Positions 25,739 to 35,364 of a DNA stretch of 64,000 nt are shown here, piece after piece (positions within the stretch are counted from its first letter, which is position 1; the number at the start of each line of letters is the position of its first letter). The notes under the pieces were generated by a model. That model was not told the DNA's origin and did not search any database. It was given only the letters and a program-made list of their open reading frames with translations. The stretch covers positions 124,001-188,000 of the forward strand of contig JANXXU010000048.1 of the NCBI GenBank assembly GCA_025350465.1. Direction: 5' to 3'. Both the position numbers and the translations under genes were made by a program. This stretch comes from Alphaproteobacteria bacterium. Lineage in GTDB: Bacteria; Pseudomonadota; Alphaproteobacteria; Micropepsales; Micropepsaceae.

Positions 25739-27268
25739 ATGCCCGCGGCAAGCCTCGAAACCGCGCGCCGATCCAGCGCGCCGCAAAGCGCGGCGGGGGC
25801 GGCGCCCGTCGGCGTCGTCGACATCGGATCGAACTCGGTTCGCCTCGTCATCTTCGATCGTTTGGCGCGCAGTCCCGTTGCTCTCTTCAACGAGAAGGCG
25901 CTGTGCGGCATCGGCCGCAATATGGTCTCGACCGGCCGCCTGGACGACAGCGGCGTCGCAGCCGCCTTGACCGCACTTGCGCGCTTTCGCGAAATCGCCG
26001 GGGCGCTCGGCGTCACGCGGATCGAAGCGGTCGCAACCGCCGCGGTGCGCGATGCGCGTAACGGTAACGAATTTGTCGCGCGCGCCCGCGACGCGCTGGG
26101 CAGCCAGGTGAGAGTCTTGTCCGGCGAGGACGAGGCCCGATTGTCGGCCGAGGGCGTGCTCGCCGCCATTCCCGATGCCGATGGCGTCGTCGGCGATCTC
26201 GGCGGCGGCAGTCTCGAGCTTTCGCCTGTTTCCAACGGCAAAGTCTCGTCCGGCCTCACGTTGCCCTTCGGTCCGTTGCGCCTGATGGATTTGTCGGACG
26301 GCAAGATCGAGCGCGCCCGCACCCTCGTCGATGCCGCCTTGGACGAAATGCAGGGGCGCGACAAATTCAAGGGCAAAACGCTTTACGCCGTCGGAGGCGT
26401 CTGGCGCAACATCGCGCGTATCCAAATGGAAGACGCAGAGCACCCGATCCGCATTCTCCATCACTACGAAATCTCGCGCGAAGAAGCGGCGGGCTTTGCC
26501 TCGTTCCTGGCCGGCCAATCACGTAAATCATTGGAGTCGATCACCTCCGTCACGCGCCGTCGCGCGGAGTCCATTCCATACGGCGCTTTGGTGATGGAGC
26601 GTCTCTTGAAGGCGCTGAAGCTCGATCGGGTCGTCATCTCAGCCTTCGGTGTGCGCGAGGGCGTGCTGTTCTCGAAACTCCCGGCTGAGGAGCGTGCGGA
26701 GGATCCGTTGCTTGCCGCCTGTCGCGATCTCGCGGTCAGGCTCGGCCGGGACGCGGACTTGGGCCCCGCCTTGGATCGCTGGATCGCGCCGATCTTCGCC
26801 GACGACGAGCCGCGCTTTAAACGGTTGCGCCGCGCCGCGAGCTGGTTGTCCGACGTCGGTTGGCGCGGCCACCCCGATCATCGCGCGGAGCAGGCGTTTC
26901 TCGACGCGCTGAATGCGCCGTTTATCGGCATCGACCACCCTGGCCGGGCGCAGCTCGCGCTTGCGCTCTACCACCGTTACGGCGGTGAGGCTGTCGATCA
27001 AATCAAGCGCGTCGAGCGGATCGAACGTTTCCTGAGCGGCGAGGCGCGCGAACAATCCGAGTTGCTTGGTGCCGCGTTGCGAGCCGGCCTCTCGATCGCC
27101 GGGCCGTCGGCGAGCTTGCTGAGCGAGACCTCGCTTCGCCTGACGAGCGCCAGCGTGATCCTGACCCTGCCGCGCAGCCGCCAGGCGCTGATCGCCGAAC
27201 CGGTGACGAAGCGCCTCGACGAGCTGGCGAAAATCCTCGACCGTCAATCACGCATCGAAACGCGCTGA
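25739..27268 (+). CDS. ppx: Exopolyphosphatase (Ppx/GppA family)
   Basis: The 509-residue protein has the actin-like ATPase motifs VVDIGSNSVRLVIFD (about 23-37) and VVGDLGGGSLELSPV (about 150-164), with AVATAAVRDARNG between them. These define the Ppx/GppA family, which removes terminal phosphates from polyphosphate or pppGpp. Later blocks RRRAESIPYGALVMERLL and SAFGVREGVLFSKL follow the family pattern. The C-terminal 200 residues are helical. Its position five bases behind ppk1 supports exopolyphosphatase over pppGpp phosphatase, though both activities can coexist. Confidence 0.92.
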   Translation: MPAASLETARRSSAPQSAAGAAPVGVVDIGSNSVRLVIFDRLARSPVALFNEKALCGIGRNMVSTGRLDDSGVAAALTALARFREIAGALGVTRIEAVATAAVRDARNGNEFVARARDALGSQVRVLSGEDEARLSAEGVLAAIPDADGVVGDLGGGSLELSPVSNGKVSSGLTLPFGPLRLMDLSDGKIERARTLVDAALDEMQGRDKFKGKTLYAVGGVWRNIARIQMEDAEHPIRILHHYEISREEAAGFASFLAGQSRKSLESITSVTRRRAESIPYGALVMERLLKALKLDRVVISAFGVREGVLFSKLPAEERAEDPLLAACRDLAVRLGRDADLGPALDRWIAPIFADDEPRFKRLRRAASWLSDVGWRGHPDHRAEQAFLDALNAPFIGIDHPGRAQLALALYHRYGGEAVDQIKRVERIERFLSGEAREQSELLGAALRAGLSIAGPSASLLSETSLRLTSASVILTLPRSRQALIAEPVTKRLDELAKILDRQSRIETR

Positions 27269-27296
27269 CCTTCAAGAGCGTTCGGCCAAAGCTATT

Positions 27297-28361
27297 TCAC
27301 AGAGCGAAGCGCGCCTTGAAATCGGCGAGCAATAGTTTCCACAGGCGCAGATAGGACTCGATCTGGGTGGTCGAATCTTCATGTTCGAGATCGAGATCCA
27401 TCTCGGCAAAGAGCCCGGCTCGGTCTTCGCTGGTGTAGGCGCGCACCAGGCGTTTGTCGCGATTCCACGCATTCAACGTATCGTCGGAAGGCGGATTGGT
27501 GACTTTCCAGCCGGCGGCGAACTGAATTGACGGGCAACGCTCACCGCTGCAGTCGAAGAAATAGACGTCGATACTCACGCCGTCGATCGCGGTCTTGATG
27601 ATCGAATTGCCAAGGCTGTCATTTGCAAACGCGGCGCTGTAGCCGCGAGAGGTCAGGAAATCGCTCATCTCCTTGCGCGTAATTCCACCAGCGACGGCGC
27701 TACTGCTCTCGGGCGTCGATGGTGGTGCGTGAGGTGTCACCTCGGGCGTTGCATCGACCTTTCCCACTGGCGCCGCCGGCGTTTCCGCGGTTACCACCGG
27801 CGCGGGGGCAGGCCTTGATTGCGCGAAATAGAGCGCGAGCGCCCCGACCAGCGCGAGGACGCCGATCGCCGCCAACACGAAACCGGCAGCATTCGACGAG
27901 AACGGCAGCTTCAGTGGTAGACGAGGGAGTGTCGGCAGCGGATGGGTCTTGAACGATTGTTCGGTGGGCGGTCTTTCGACCGCTGCCGCGACCGCCATCA
28001 GCAGGGATCGCCAATGCGGGTCGCCGACGTCGCCGTGCCAACGCTTCAGGTCTGCCGCTTGTATTTCACCAAAGCCAAATGGCGGCGCGGAATCGTCGAT
28101 CAAGACGGGGATGAGCTTGCCGCGATCATGCGCCAATCGCGCTTCTTCTCTGACCCATTTCGACGCTGTCGAGATTTGACTCCAGATCACGATCGCCGCT
28201 TTGCAGGCCGCCAACTTCTCCTCAAGGATATCGGCCCAGCTTTTTCCCGGCGGGATCTCAACGTCCCAAAATACCTCGTAGCCGGCGGCGGTGAGCGCGG
28301 CTGCGATCTCCGAGGCGCGCGCGTGGTCTTCGCGCGAATAGGAAAGGAAGATATCGGCCAC
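27297..28361 (-). CDS. TIR domain - transmembrane - YbjN-like fusion protein
   Basis: The 354-residue protein has three parts. Residues 1-125 are a TIR domain (FLSYSREDHARASEIA, EVFWDVEIPPGKSW, CKAAIVIWSQISTASKWVREEARLA), with Glu72/Glu73 in the place of the NADase glutamate. Residues 158-180 form one membrane helix, followed by a Pro/Ala/Thr-rich linker to about 225. Residues 228-350 resemble the YbjN sensory-regulator fold (RKEMSDFLTSRGYSAA, GVSIDVYFFDC, LRLWKLLLADF). The TIR part would face the cytoplasm and the YbjN part the periplasm. It lies 90 bases downstream of rnd and converges on ppx. Function is not known; see findings. Confidence 0.8.
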   Translation of the reverse strand: MADIFLSYSREDHARASEIAAALTAAGYEVFWDVEIPPGKSWADILEEKLAACKAAIVIWSQISTASKWVREEARLAHDRGKLIPVLIDDSAPPFGFGEIQAADLKRWHGDVGDPHWRSLLMAVAAAVERPPTEQSFKTHPLPTLPRLPLKLPFSSNAAGFVLAAIGVLALVGALALYFAQSRPAPAPVVTAETPAAPVGKVDATPEVTPHAPPSTPESSSAVAGGITRKEMSDFLTSRGYSAAFANDSLGNSIIKTAIDGVSIDVYFFDCSGERCPSIQFAAGWKVTNPPSDDTLNAWNRDKRLVRAYTSEDRAGLFAEMDLDLEHEDSTTQIESYLRLWKLLLADFKARFAL

Positions 28362-28451
28362 TCGCCGTCCTCAAATTGCTATGGCAGTATCTATCAATGA
28401 TTTTCGAGCGGCGCGAGAGGGGCTTGCGCCGCCGAGGATCTGGCCGCGCCG

Positions 28452-29624
28452 CTAGCCCTTGCCGCCGCTCAAGCTTTCCACCGCCACCACGACGGCGCGA
28501 CGGCCGCGCATGCCGAGCGCGATGCGGCCGCGCTTCAACTCCAGCGCGGCTTCGCCGAATATCTCGCGACGCCAGCCCGCCAACGCCGGCACGTCGGCGT
28601 TGTCATCAGCGGCGATTTGATCGAGATCGGCGGAGGAGGCGATCAGCTTTTGCGCGACACCATGCTCCTCACAGCGGATCTTGAGGAGCACGCGCAACAT
28701 GTCGGCGATGGCGCCCGAAACTTGCGGCGGCGGTCCGCGTTCGATGTCGGGGACGGCGGAGGCGGGCAAGCTCAGGCCGCCGCGCACCGCATCGACCAGC
28801 CCCTGCGCCGAGCGCGATCCGGCAAAGCCCTTCGGCACGCCGCGCAGCGCTTCCAGATCTTCCAACGATTGCGGCGCCTGGGCGGCGATCTCGAACAGCG
28901 CCTCGTCCTTCAGAACGCGCGAGCGCGGCACGTTGCGATCCTGTGCCACGCGCTCGCGCCAGGCGGCGACCTCCATCAACACAGCGGTGAAGCGCCGATT
29001 GCCGCCGCGCATCTTGAGCCGGCGCCAGGCATCCTCGGGCTTCAACTCATAGGTCTCCGGCGCTCGCAGGATGTCCATTTCCTCTTCAAGCCAATGCGAA
29101 CGCCCGCTCTTGGCCAATTGGCGCAGCAACGATTCGTAGACGCGACAGAGATGCGTCACGTCGGAAAGCGCGTAGGCGAGTTGCTTGTCGCTGAGCGGCC
29201 GGCGGCCCCAATCGGTGAAGCGCGAAGACTTGTCGATCTGGGCGTGCGCCAATTCACGCACCAATGTCTCGTAAGCCGCCGCATCGCCGAAGCCGCACAC
29301 CATCGCCGCCACTTGGGTGTCGAACAGCGGCGCTGGAATCGTGCTCGACTGATGAAAGAAGATCTCGATGTCTTGGCGCGACGCGTGAAATACCTTCATC
29401 ACGGCCGGGTTGCGCAAGAGCTCAATCAAGGGTGCGAGGTCGATGCCTTCGGCAAGCGGATCGATAACGACCGCAAAGCTCGGCATGGCCGCTTGGATCA
29501 GGCACAATTTCGGCCAATAGGTCGTGTCGCGCATGAACTCGGTGTCGAGCGCCACATAAGGACCCTCGGCCAGCCGTGTACATGCCGCGGCCAGTCCATC
29601 CGTCGTCGTTACCGGTTCGATCAT
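28452..29624 (-). CDS. rnd: Ribonuclease D
   Basis: The 390-residue enzyme starts at the ATG at 29624; codons further upstream show no conservation. It has the DEDD 3'-exonuclease domain: [20 protein letters not shown] (DE), [14 protein letters not shown] (D) and a later [18 protein letters not shown] with the final Asp and Tyr-like element. An HRDC domain follows (about 210-290; [21 protein letters not shown]). RNase D trims the 3' ends of tRNA precursors. It is divergent from aspS, with 106 bases between starts. Confidence 0.93.
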   Translation of the reverse strand: MIEPVTTTDGLAAACTRLAEGPYVALDTEFMRDTTYWPKLCLIQAAMPSFAVVIDPLAEGIDLAPLIELLRNPAVMKVFHASRQDIEIFFHQSSTIPAPLFDTQVAAMVCGFGDAAAYETLVRELAHAQIDKSSRFTDWGRRPLSDKQLAYALSDVTHLCRVYESLLRQLAKSGRSHWLEEEMDILRAPETYELKPEDAWRRLKMRGGNRRFTAVLMEVAAWRERVAQDRNVPRSRVLKDEALFEIAAQAPQSLEDLEALRGVPKGFAGSRSAQGLVDAVRGGLSLPASAVPDIERGPPPQVSGAIADMLRVLLKIRCEEHGVAQKLIASSADLDQIAADDNADVPALAGWRREIFGEAALELKRGRIALGMRGRRAVVVAVESLSGGKG

Positions 29625-29730
29625 CGGCCGGTCGTATAGCGGAAGATTCGCACTCTTGACAGGTGGCGTAGCGCAACCCCACAAGGGCGCCTTTCCGCGC
29701 ACGAACGACGCTCGCCAAGGTCAGACGCAC

Positions 29731-31560
29731 ATGCATCGCTATCGCACGCATACTTGTGGCGCCCTGCGCCCGGCACATGAAGGCGCGACCGTGCGCGTTT
29801 CCGGCTGGGTGCATCGGCGGCGCGATCACGGCGGGCTCGTCTTCATCGATTTGCGCGACCACTACGGCATCACGCAGTGCGTGATCGAGCCCTCGAGCCC
29901 GGCGTTCAAGACGGTCGACAGTTTGCGCTCGGAGTGGGTGGCGGCCATCACGGGCCGTGTGACCTCGCGGCCCGGCGACACGGTTAATCCCGATCTGCCG
30001 ACCGGCGAAGTCGAAATCCGGATCGACAGCGTCGAGGTGTTGTCCGAAGCGTCCGACCTGCCGGTCCCTGTCTTCGGCGATCAAGAATATCCGGAGGAGA
30101 CGCGGCTCAAATACCGCTTTCTCGACTTGCGCCGCGACCGGTTGCACAAGAACGTCGTATTGCGCTCGAACGTGATTTCGAGTTTGCGCCGCCGGATGAT
30201 CGCCGAGGGCTTCACCGAATTCCAAACGCCGATCCTGACGGCGTCGAGCCCCGAGGGCGCGCGAGACTTTTTGGTGCCGTCGCGCCTTCACCCCGGCAAG
30301 TTCTACGCCCTGCCGCAAGCACCGCAGCAGTTCAAGCAGCTGATCATGGTTGCGGGCTTCGACCGCTATTTCCAAATCGCGCCCTGCTTTCGCGACGAGG
30401 ACGCCCGCGCCGACCGCTCGCCCGGCGAGTTCTATCAGCTCGACATCGAGATGAGCTTCGTCACGCAGGAGGATGTGTTCGCAGCGGTCGAACCGGTGCT
30501 GCACGGCGTCTTCGAGGAATTCGCCAACGGCCGCAGCGTCAGCCCGATGCCTTTTGCGCGCATCCCGTACGCGGAGTCGATGCTGAAATATGGGTCCGAC
30601 AAGCCAGACCTGCGCAACCCGATCGTCATCGCCGACGTCAGCGCCGAATTCAACGACCCGAGCGTCGAGTTCAAGGCGTTCAAGTCAGTGATAGCGCAGG
30701 GCGGTGTCGTGCGTGCTATTCCGGCGCCGGGCGCCGCAACGCAGCCGCGTTCGTTCTTCGACAAGCTGAACGAATGGGCGCGCGCGGAAATGAAAGCGCC
30801 CGGCCTTGGCTACATCGTCTTTGAAAACGAAGGCGGTAAGGTCGTCGGCAAAGGACCGATCGCTAAGTTCATTCCCGAGCCTATCCAGCAGCGCCTGGCC
30901 AAGGCGGCGGGCGTCAAGGGTGGCGACGCCCTGTTTTTCTCGGCGGGCAAGCCGGATGCGGCGGCAAAGCTAGCAGGCGCCGCACGCATCCGGATCGGCA
31001 ATGAACTCGGACTGAAGGCATCGCCCTATTTCGATTTTCACTTCTGCTGGGTCGTCGACTTCCCGATGTACGAAATGAACGAGGAGGAGAAGCGGATCGA
31101 CTTTTCGCACAACCCGTTCTCTATGCCGAATTTCGCGCATGACGCATTCTTGAAGCTCGAGGGCAAGGATGAAAAGACGGCCCTCGGCATCACGGCTTTC
31201 CAATACGACATCGTCTGCAACGGCATCGAGCTGTCGTCGGGCGCGATCCGCAATCATCGCCCGGACATCATGCTCAAGGCATTCGAGATCGCCGGCTATC
31301 CGGCCGATACGGTCGAGCAAAAATTCGGCGGCATGTTGAATGCGTTGCGCTACGGCGCGCCGCCGCATGGCGGCACTGCACCGGGCGTCGACCGCATCGT
31401 CATGCTGATCGCGGGCGAAGAGAATCTGCGCGAGGTCACCATGTTCCCGATGAATCAGAAGGCCGAGGACCTGATGATGGGCGCGCCATCGGAAGTGACG
31501 CCGAAGCAATTGCGGGAACTGCACATTCGCGTCGTGCTGCCTGAGGTTGGGAAGCCCTAG
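29731..31560 (+). CDS. aspS: Aspartyl-tRNA synthetase, non-discriminating type
   Basis: The 609-residue enzyme starts at ATG 29731 ([13 protein letters not shown]). It has the OB-fold anticodon domain ([21 protein letters not shown]), class II motifs including [24 protein letters not shown], a bacterial GAD insertion, and motif 3 in [13 protein letters not shown]. The histidine in RRRDHGG is the residue linked in Pseudomonas enzymes to non-discriminating charging of both tRNA-Asp and tRNA-Asn; discriminating enzymes have Leu there. Asp-tRNA-Asn would then be corrected by GatCAB. A TTGACA at 29656-29661 may belong to its promoter, with a poor -10. Confidence 0.94.
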   Translation: MHRYRTHTCGALRPAHEGATVRVSGWVHRRRDHGGLVFIDLRDHYGITQCVIEPSSPAFKTVDSLRSEWVAAITGRVTSRPGDTVNPDLPTGEVEIRIDSVEVLSEASDLPVPVFGDQEYPEETRLKYRFLDLRRDRLHKNVVLRSNVISSLRRRMIAEGFTEFQTPILTASSPEGARDFLVPSRLHPGKFYALPQAPQQFKQLIMVAGFDRYFQIAPCFRDEDARADRSPGEFYQLDIEMSFVTQEDVFAAVEPVLHGVFEEFANGRSVSPMPFARIPYAESMLKYGSDKPDLRNPIVIADVSAEFNDPSVEFKAFKSVIAQGGVVRAIPAPGAATQPRSFFDKLNEWARAEMKAPGLGYIVFENEGGKVVGKGPIAKFIPEPIQQRLAKAAGVKGGDALFFSAGKPDAAAKLAGAARIRIGNELGLKASPYFDFHFCWVVDFPMYEMNEEEKRIDFSHNPFSMPNFAHDAFLKLEGKDEKTALGITAFQYDIVCNGIELSSGAIRNHRPDIMLKAFEIAGYPADTVEQKFGGMLNALRYGAPPHGGTAPGVDRIVMLIAGEENLREVTMFPMNQKAEDLMMGAPSEVTPKQLRELHIRVVLPEVGKP

Positions 31561-31589
31561 CTCAGCCGAACAAGCGCTGGAATTCCGCG

Positions 31590-32963
31590 TTACTCCGCTG
31601 TCGCGCGCGTGCCGCCGAGCCATATGTCGAGATCGGCCAACGCGCGGCGGGCCATCACTTGCTTCTTGGCGCGGCCGCGATCCTTGCCCTTGACGTTTGC
31701 AGGCGGCGGCATCTCAGGCAGCAACCCGAAATTGATATTCATCGGCTGAAAGGTCTTGGCATCGGCGCCGCCGGTGATGTGGGCGAGCAGAGCGCCGAGG
31801 GCGGTGGTGCGCGGCGGGGACTCAATTGAAACGCCCAACCGTTCGGCCGCGGCGAAGCGACCGGCGAGCAAGCCGATCGCCGCGCTTTCAACATAGCCTT
31901 CCACGCCCGTGATCTGCCCGGCGAAGCGCAAGCGCGGTTGCGTCTTCAACCGCAATGCACCGTCGAGCAGCTTGGGCGAGTTGATAAACGTATTGCGGTG
32001 GAGACCGCCAAGCCGCGCGAATTGCGCGTCGGCGAGGCCCGGGATCGTTCGGAAGATGCGTGTCTGCTCGCCGTGCTTCAGCTTCGTCTGGAAGCCGACC
32101 ATGTTGTAGAGCGTGCCGAGCGCATTATCCTGGCGCAGCTGGACGACAGCAAACGGGCGCCGGCCCGTGTGCGGATCGGTCAATCCCACCGGCTTCATCG
32201 GCCCGAAGCGCAACGTCTCTGCTCCGCGTTCCGCCATCACTTCGATCGGCAAGCAGCCCTCGAAATAGGGCGTGTTCGTTTCCCAATCCTTGAACGAGGT
32301 CTTTTCGCCTGCAATCAACGCGTCGATGAAAGCGCGATATTGCGGCTCGTCCATTGGGCAGTTGATGTAGTCGGCGCCGTCTCCCGCCGGACCTGCCTTG
32401 TCGTAGCGCGACTGAAACCAAGCGCGGGAGAAATCGATCGACTCCTTATGCACGATCGGCGCGATGGCATCGAAGAAGGCAAGCGAATCCTCGCCCGTCA
32501 GTTGCTGGATCGCCGACGCCAACCCGGGCGAGGTGAGGGGGCCGGTCGCGATGATCACGCTGTCCCAATCGCCGGGTGACAAGCCTTCGATTTCGCCGCG
32601 TGCGATGGTGATGAGCGGCTCGCGTTCGAGCGCCGCTTCAACCTCGCCTGAGAATGCCACGCGATCGACGGCCAGTGCGCCGCCCGCCGGCACTTTGTGG
32701 GTGTCGCCGGACCGCAGGATCAGCGAGCCGCAGCGGCGCATCTCTTCGTGCAATAAGCCGACGGCGTTGTTCTCCCAATCGTCGGAGCGAAACGAATTGG
32801 AGCACACGAGTTCGGCTAACCCTGAGCCTTGGTGCGCCGCGGTCATCCGCACCGGGCGCATTTCGTGCAGCACGACCGGCACGCCGGCGCGCGCGATCTG
32901 CCAAGCGGCTTCCGATCCGGCAAGCCCACCGCCGATGACGTGGATGGGTTTTGTCGAACTCAT
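31590..32963 (-). CDS. trmFO: Methylenetetrahydrofolate-tRNA (uracil-54) methyltransferase TrmFO
   Basis: The 457-residue flavoprotein opens with the FAD loop [18 protein letters not shown] and continues with [42 protein letters not shown]. TrmFO uses methylenetetrahydrofolate and FADH2 to make ribothymidine at position 54 of tRNA. Other typical blocks are [36 protein letters not shown] and [12 protein letters not shown]. The start overlaps the upstream SnoaL-like gene by four bases. It converges on aspS with 29 bases between stops. Confidence 0.95.
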   Translation of the reverse strand: MSSTKPIHVIGGGLAGSEAAWQIARAGVPVVLHEMRPVRMTAAHQGSGLAELVCSNSFRSDDWENNAVGLLHEEMRRCGSLILRSGDTHKVPAGGALAVDRVAFSGEVEAALEREPLITIARGEIEGLSPGDWDSVIIATGPLTSPGLASAIQQLTGEDSLAFFDAIAPIVHKESIDFSRAWFQSRYDKAGPAGDGADYINCPMDEPQYRAFIDALIAGEKTSFKDWETNTPYFEGCLPIEVMAERGAETLRFGPMKPVGLTDPHTGRRPFAVVQLRQDNALGTLYNMVGFQTKLKHGEQTRIFRTIPGLADAQFARLGGLHRNTFINSPKLLDGALRLKTQPRLRFAGQITGVEGYVESAAIGLLAGRFAAAERLGVSIESPPRTTALGALLAHITGGADAKTFQPMNINFGLLPEMPPPANVKGKDRGRAKKQVMARRALADLDIWLGGTRATAE

Positions 32964-33421
32964 GCGAGAGCTTTCGGTTGTGGCGCGACGCTGGTGTTGT
33001 GGAAGACGACGACGTGCCAGCGGCCGTCGTCTTTCGTCAGCACCATGGTCGGACGTGCCTGGCTTTCGTGCATTTCGTCGGCGATTTTGGTTTGCCGCAT
33101 CGCTGAGGCAATCGCGTTCGGCGGCAATCGGCTGATCAAAGTGGCATGGATAAAGGCGAGCGCCATGTCCGGGCGTATGAAGCGCAGGGCGTCGACCGTG
33201 TAACGGACGCGGCTGTCCTTGTAGATCGTATCGAAGATGTGGCGATGCCCGCGCTCGACCGTGGTGCGGCCCTGATAACGCTCGCCGAGCACGTTGATGA
33301 AATCGACGTCATCCGCCATGGCTGCGGTAAAGCCGGCGCTGTCGCTGGCATTCCAGGCGCCCTCGGCCCGGGCGACGATGTCGCGAATGGCGCGCTCGTC
33401 GGCGGAATGGTCGTGCGTCAC
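32960..33421 (-). CDS. SnoaL-like/DUF4440 (SgcJ/EcaC family) protein
   Basis: The 153-residue protein has the NTF2-like cone fold typical of SgcJ/EcaC proteins: [44 protein letters not shown] (about 8-51) and later [17 protein letters not shown]. Such folds bind small hydrophobic ligands and some are enzymes, but no catalytic role can be assigned. It lacks a signal peptide. It is upstream of trmFO with a four-base overlap, so it is co-transcribed with a tRNA-modifying enzyme without obvious functional link. Confidence 0.75.
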   Translation of the reverse strand: MTHDHSADERAIRDIVARAEGAWNASDSAGFTAAMADDVDFINVLGERYQGRTTVERGHRHIFDTIYKDSRVRYTVDALRFIRPDMALAFIHATLISRLPPNAIASAMRQTKIADEMHESQARPTMVLTKDDGRWHVVVFHNTSVAPQPKALA

Positions 33422-33492
33422 GGGATGGCTGCTCCAAAACCGGTGGCATTGGTATACGCTCAGGCGCGGGCGAGCAAAGCGGGAGGAAATCC

Positions 33493-33819
33493 ATGCGTTT
33501 GACGACGGCTCTGGGCGCGGCGGCGTTGGCTATTGCGCTTGTCACGACGCCGGCTGCGGCGGACGGCAAGGTTTCAAGCTGTTTGCTCAACGGCAAGGCG
33601 CTCATGGGCAAAGTCCAGATCGTCAACAGCTTCGCCGACTTCAAGGTGCAGGTGGTGTCGAGCTTTCCGGACCTGAAGGTGCAGAAGGTAAAGAGCTTTC
33701 CCGACGCCTGCGGCAAATGGGAATTCGTGAAGAGCTTTCCCGATTTCACCATTCAGATCGTGACGAGCTTCCCCGACTTCACGATCGAATATGTCGACAG
33801 CTTTCCCGGGCAGCCCTAG
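33493..33819 (+). CDS. Secreted SFPD-repeat protein (septoil-knot-like)
   Basis: The 108-residue protein has a signal peptide (about 1-23) and six short repeats with the core (V/K)xSF(P/A)D(F/L)(K/T)(V/I)Q. The SF pairs fall at residues 46, 57, 68, 81, 92 and 103, a period of 11 with one two-residue insertion. Two cysteines (30 and 73) may form a disulphide. Each repeat would give one strand, consistent with a small closed coil; a database family of similar sequences is called '7(1) septoil knot' as I recall. AGGAGG-like bases lie just before the ATG. Function is unknown. Confidence 0.75.
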   Translation: MRLTTALGAAALAIALVTTPAAADGKVSSCLLNGKALMGKVQIVNSFADFKVQVVSSFPDLKVQKVKSFPDACGKWEFVKSFPDFTIQIVTSFPDFTIEYVDSFPGQP

Positions 33820-33852
33820 ATGGGCTTTCGTGATTGCGATTGAAAGCTAGTT

Positions 33853-33918
33853 GCCTGGGAGCGCGGGCATCTTGCCCGCTTGGAAAAAAGAGCGAGCGGG
33901 ACGCCCGCGCTCCCAGGC
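33853..33918. repeat. Intergenic palindrome with 16-bp perfect arms
   Basis: GCCTGGGAGCGCGGGC (33853-33868) is repeated inverted at 33903-33918, enclosing a partly self-complementary spacer (TTGCCCGCT and AGCGGGA). The element fills the gap between the converging SFPD-repeat gene and the amidase stop. It looks like a dispersed intergenic palindrome and could also terminate both transcripts. Confidence 0.75.
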
Positions 33919-33919
33919 G

Positions 33920-35353
33920 TTAATTCCACACCGTCGGTTTGCGCTTGATCCAGGGCTTTGCCTGTTCGAGTTGCCCGGCGAGGCGGTAGAGCGTCGCTTC
34001 GTCGGCCCAGCGGCTCGTGAACATCATGCCGATCGGCAGGCCGTCCGACGACTGCGCCAGCGGCAGCGACAGCGACGGTTGTTGCGTCATGTTGAAGGGC
34101 GGCGTGAACGGGAAGGTTTGCGATTGGCGGTCGTCGACCTCGCGTGGGTCGAGGTGCACCGGATCGATGAACCCGACCTTCGGCACCGGCGTGCCGAGCA
34201 CCGGCGTCAGATAGACGTCGCAGGTCGTGAAGAAGCGGTAGATCTCGCGCGTCATTACCTTCAGCGTCTGCCAGCCGCGCATCGTTTCGTGTCCTGGAAT
34301 GTGCTCGCCACCCTTCCAGTTGCGCCAGGTCAGCGGCTCGAGTTCGTGCTGCTCGGGTTCGCGTCCCATGTGCTTCACGCGCTCGCGCATCGAGGCCGAG
34401 AAATTCGCGGCCAAAACTGCGCGGCTCGCGGCATAGAGCTTGCGATAGTGGATGCCGAGCCCGCGCTCCTCGACGTGATGGCCGAGGCTCTCAAGCAAGT
34501 TCGCCGTCTCGCGCAAGGCCGCGCGAACTTCTGGATGGATCGGCTTGCCGTTCGGGGTCTCTTCGGAGAATGCGATGCGCAGTTTTCCGGGCGGCGAGGT
34601 GACTTCGAGAATATAGGGCCGCGCCTTGGGCGGCGAAGGGTAGGGCGAGTCGATCTCCGGCGGGTCGACCGCGTCGAGCATCGCCGCGGAATCGCGCACC
34701 GTGCGCGAGACGACATGGTTCACGCCGTAGCCGTGGCCCAGGCCACCGTCGTGCTCCGGCCCTTGCGGCACGCGATACTGCGTCACCTTCATGCCGACAA
34801 GCCCGCAGCAAGCGGCGGGAATGCGGATCGAGCCCAATCCGTCGGAGGCATTGGCCAGCGGCAGGATACCGGCGGCGACCGCGCTTGCCGATCCGCCGGA
34901 CGAACCGCCCGTGATGTGCTCCGTATTCCAGGGATTGCGGCAGGGCTTAAGCCGCGCGCTCTCCGTCGTTCCGGTAATGCCGAATTCCGGCGTGTTCGTC
35001 TTGCCGAAAATATTCACGCCCGCTGCTTTGTAGCGCTGTACCAAAAGGGAATCGAATGTGTCGGGTTCGTTCTTGTTGAAGAAGGTGCCGTCGCTGCGCG
35101 GCATGCCGGCGACTTCGGTTCCCAAATCCTTGATCAGGAACGGCACGCCCTTGAACGGTCCGTCGGGCAGTGTCCCCTTCGCAGCGGCGCGCGCCTGATC
35201 GTAAGCCTTGTAGACGATGGCGTTGAGCTTGCCGTTGTGGCGCTCGGCCCGTTCGATCGCCGCCTCGATCAGTTCGACCGGCGTGACGTCCTTGTCCTTG
35301 ACGAGTTGCGCGAGGCCCAAGCCGTCATAGTCCGCATACTGAGGAAAGCCCAT
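33920..35353 (-). CDS. Amidase signature family protein, downstream copy
   Basis: The 477-residue protein starts at ATG 35353 after a good ribosome site (AAGGAG, complement of 35361-35366). It has the amidase Ser-Ser-Lys triad: the lysine in GVPFLIKDLGTE and the serines in GGSSGGSASAVAAG. Members hydrolyse amides or esters of small carboxylic acids. It is paralogous to the next gene upstream, sharing the opening [16 protein letters not shown]. The two genes are 11 bases apart and surely co-transcribed. The substrate is unknown; GatA is unlikely because no gatB or gatC is near. Confidence 0.88.
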   Translation of the reverse strand: MGFPQYADYDGLGLAQLVKDKDVTPVELIEAAIERAERHNGKLNAIVYKAYDQARAAAKGTLPDGPFKGVPFLIKDLGTEVAGMPRSDGTFFNKNEPDTFDSLLVQRYKAAGVNIFGKTNTPEFGITGTTESARLKPCRNPWNTEHITGGSSGGSASAVAAGILPLANASDGLGSIRIPAACCGLVGMKVTQYRVPQGPEHDGGLGHGYGVNHVVSRTVRDSAAMLDAVDPPEIDSPYPSPPKARPYILEVTSPPGKLRIAFSEETPNGKPIHPEVRAALRETANLLESLGHHVEERGLGIHYRKLYAASRAVLAANFSASMRERVKHMGREPEQHELEPLTWRNWKGGEHIPGHETMRGWQTLKVMTREIYRFFTTCDVYLTPVLGTPVPKVGFIDPVHLDPREVDDRQSQTFPFTPPFNMTQQPSLSLPLAQSSDGLPIGMMFTSRWADEATLYRLAGQLEQAKPWIKRKPTVWN

Positions 35354-35364
35354 GTGATGTCTCC

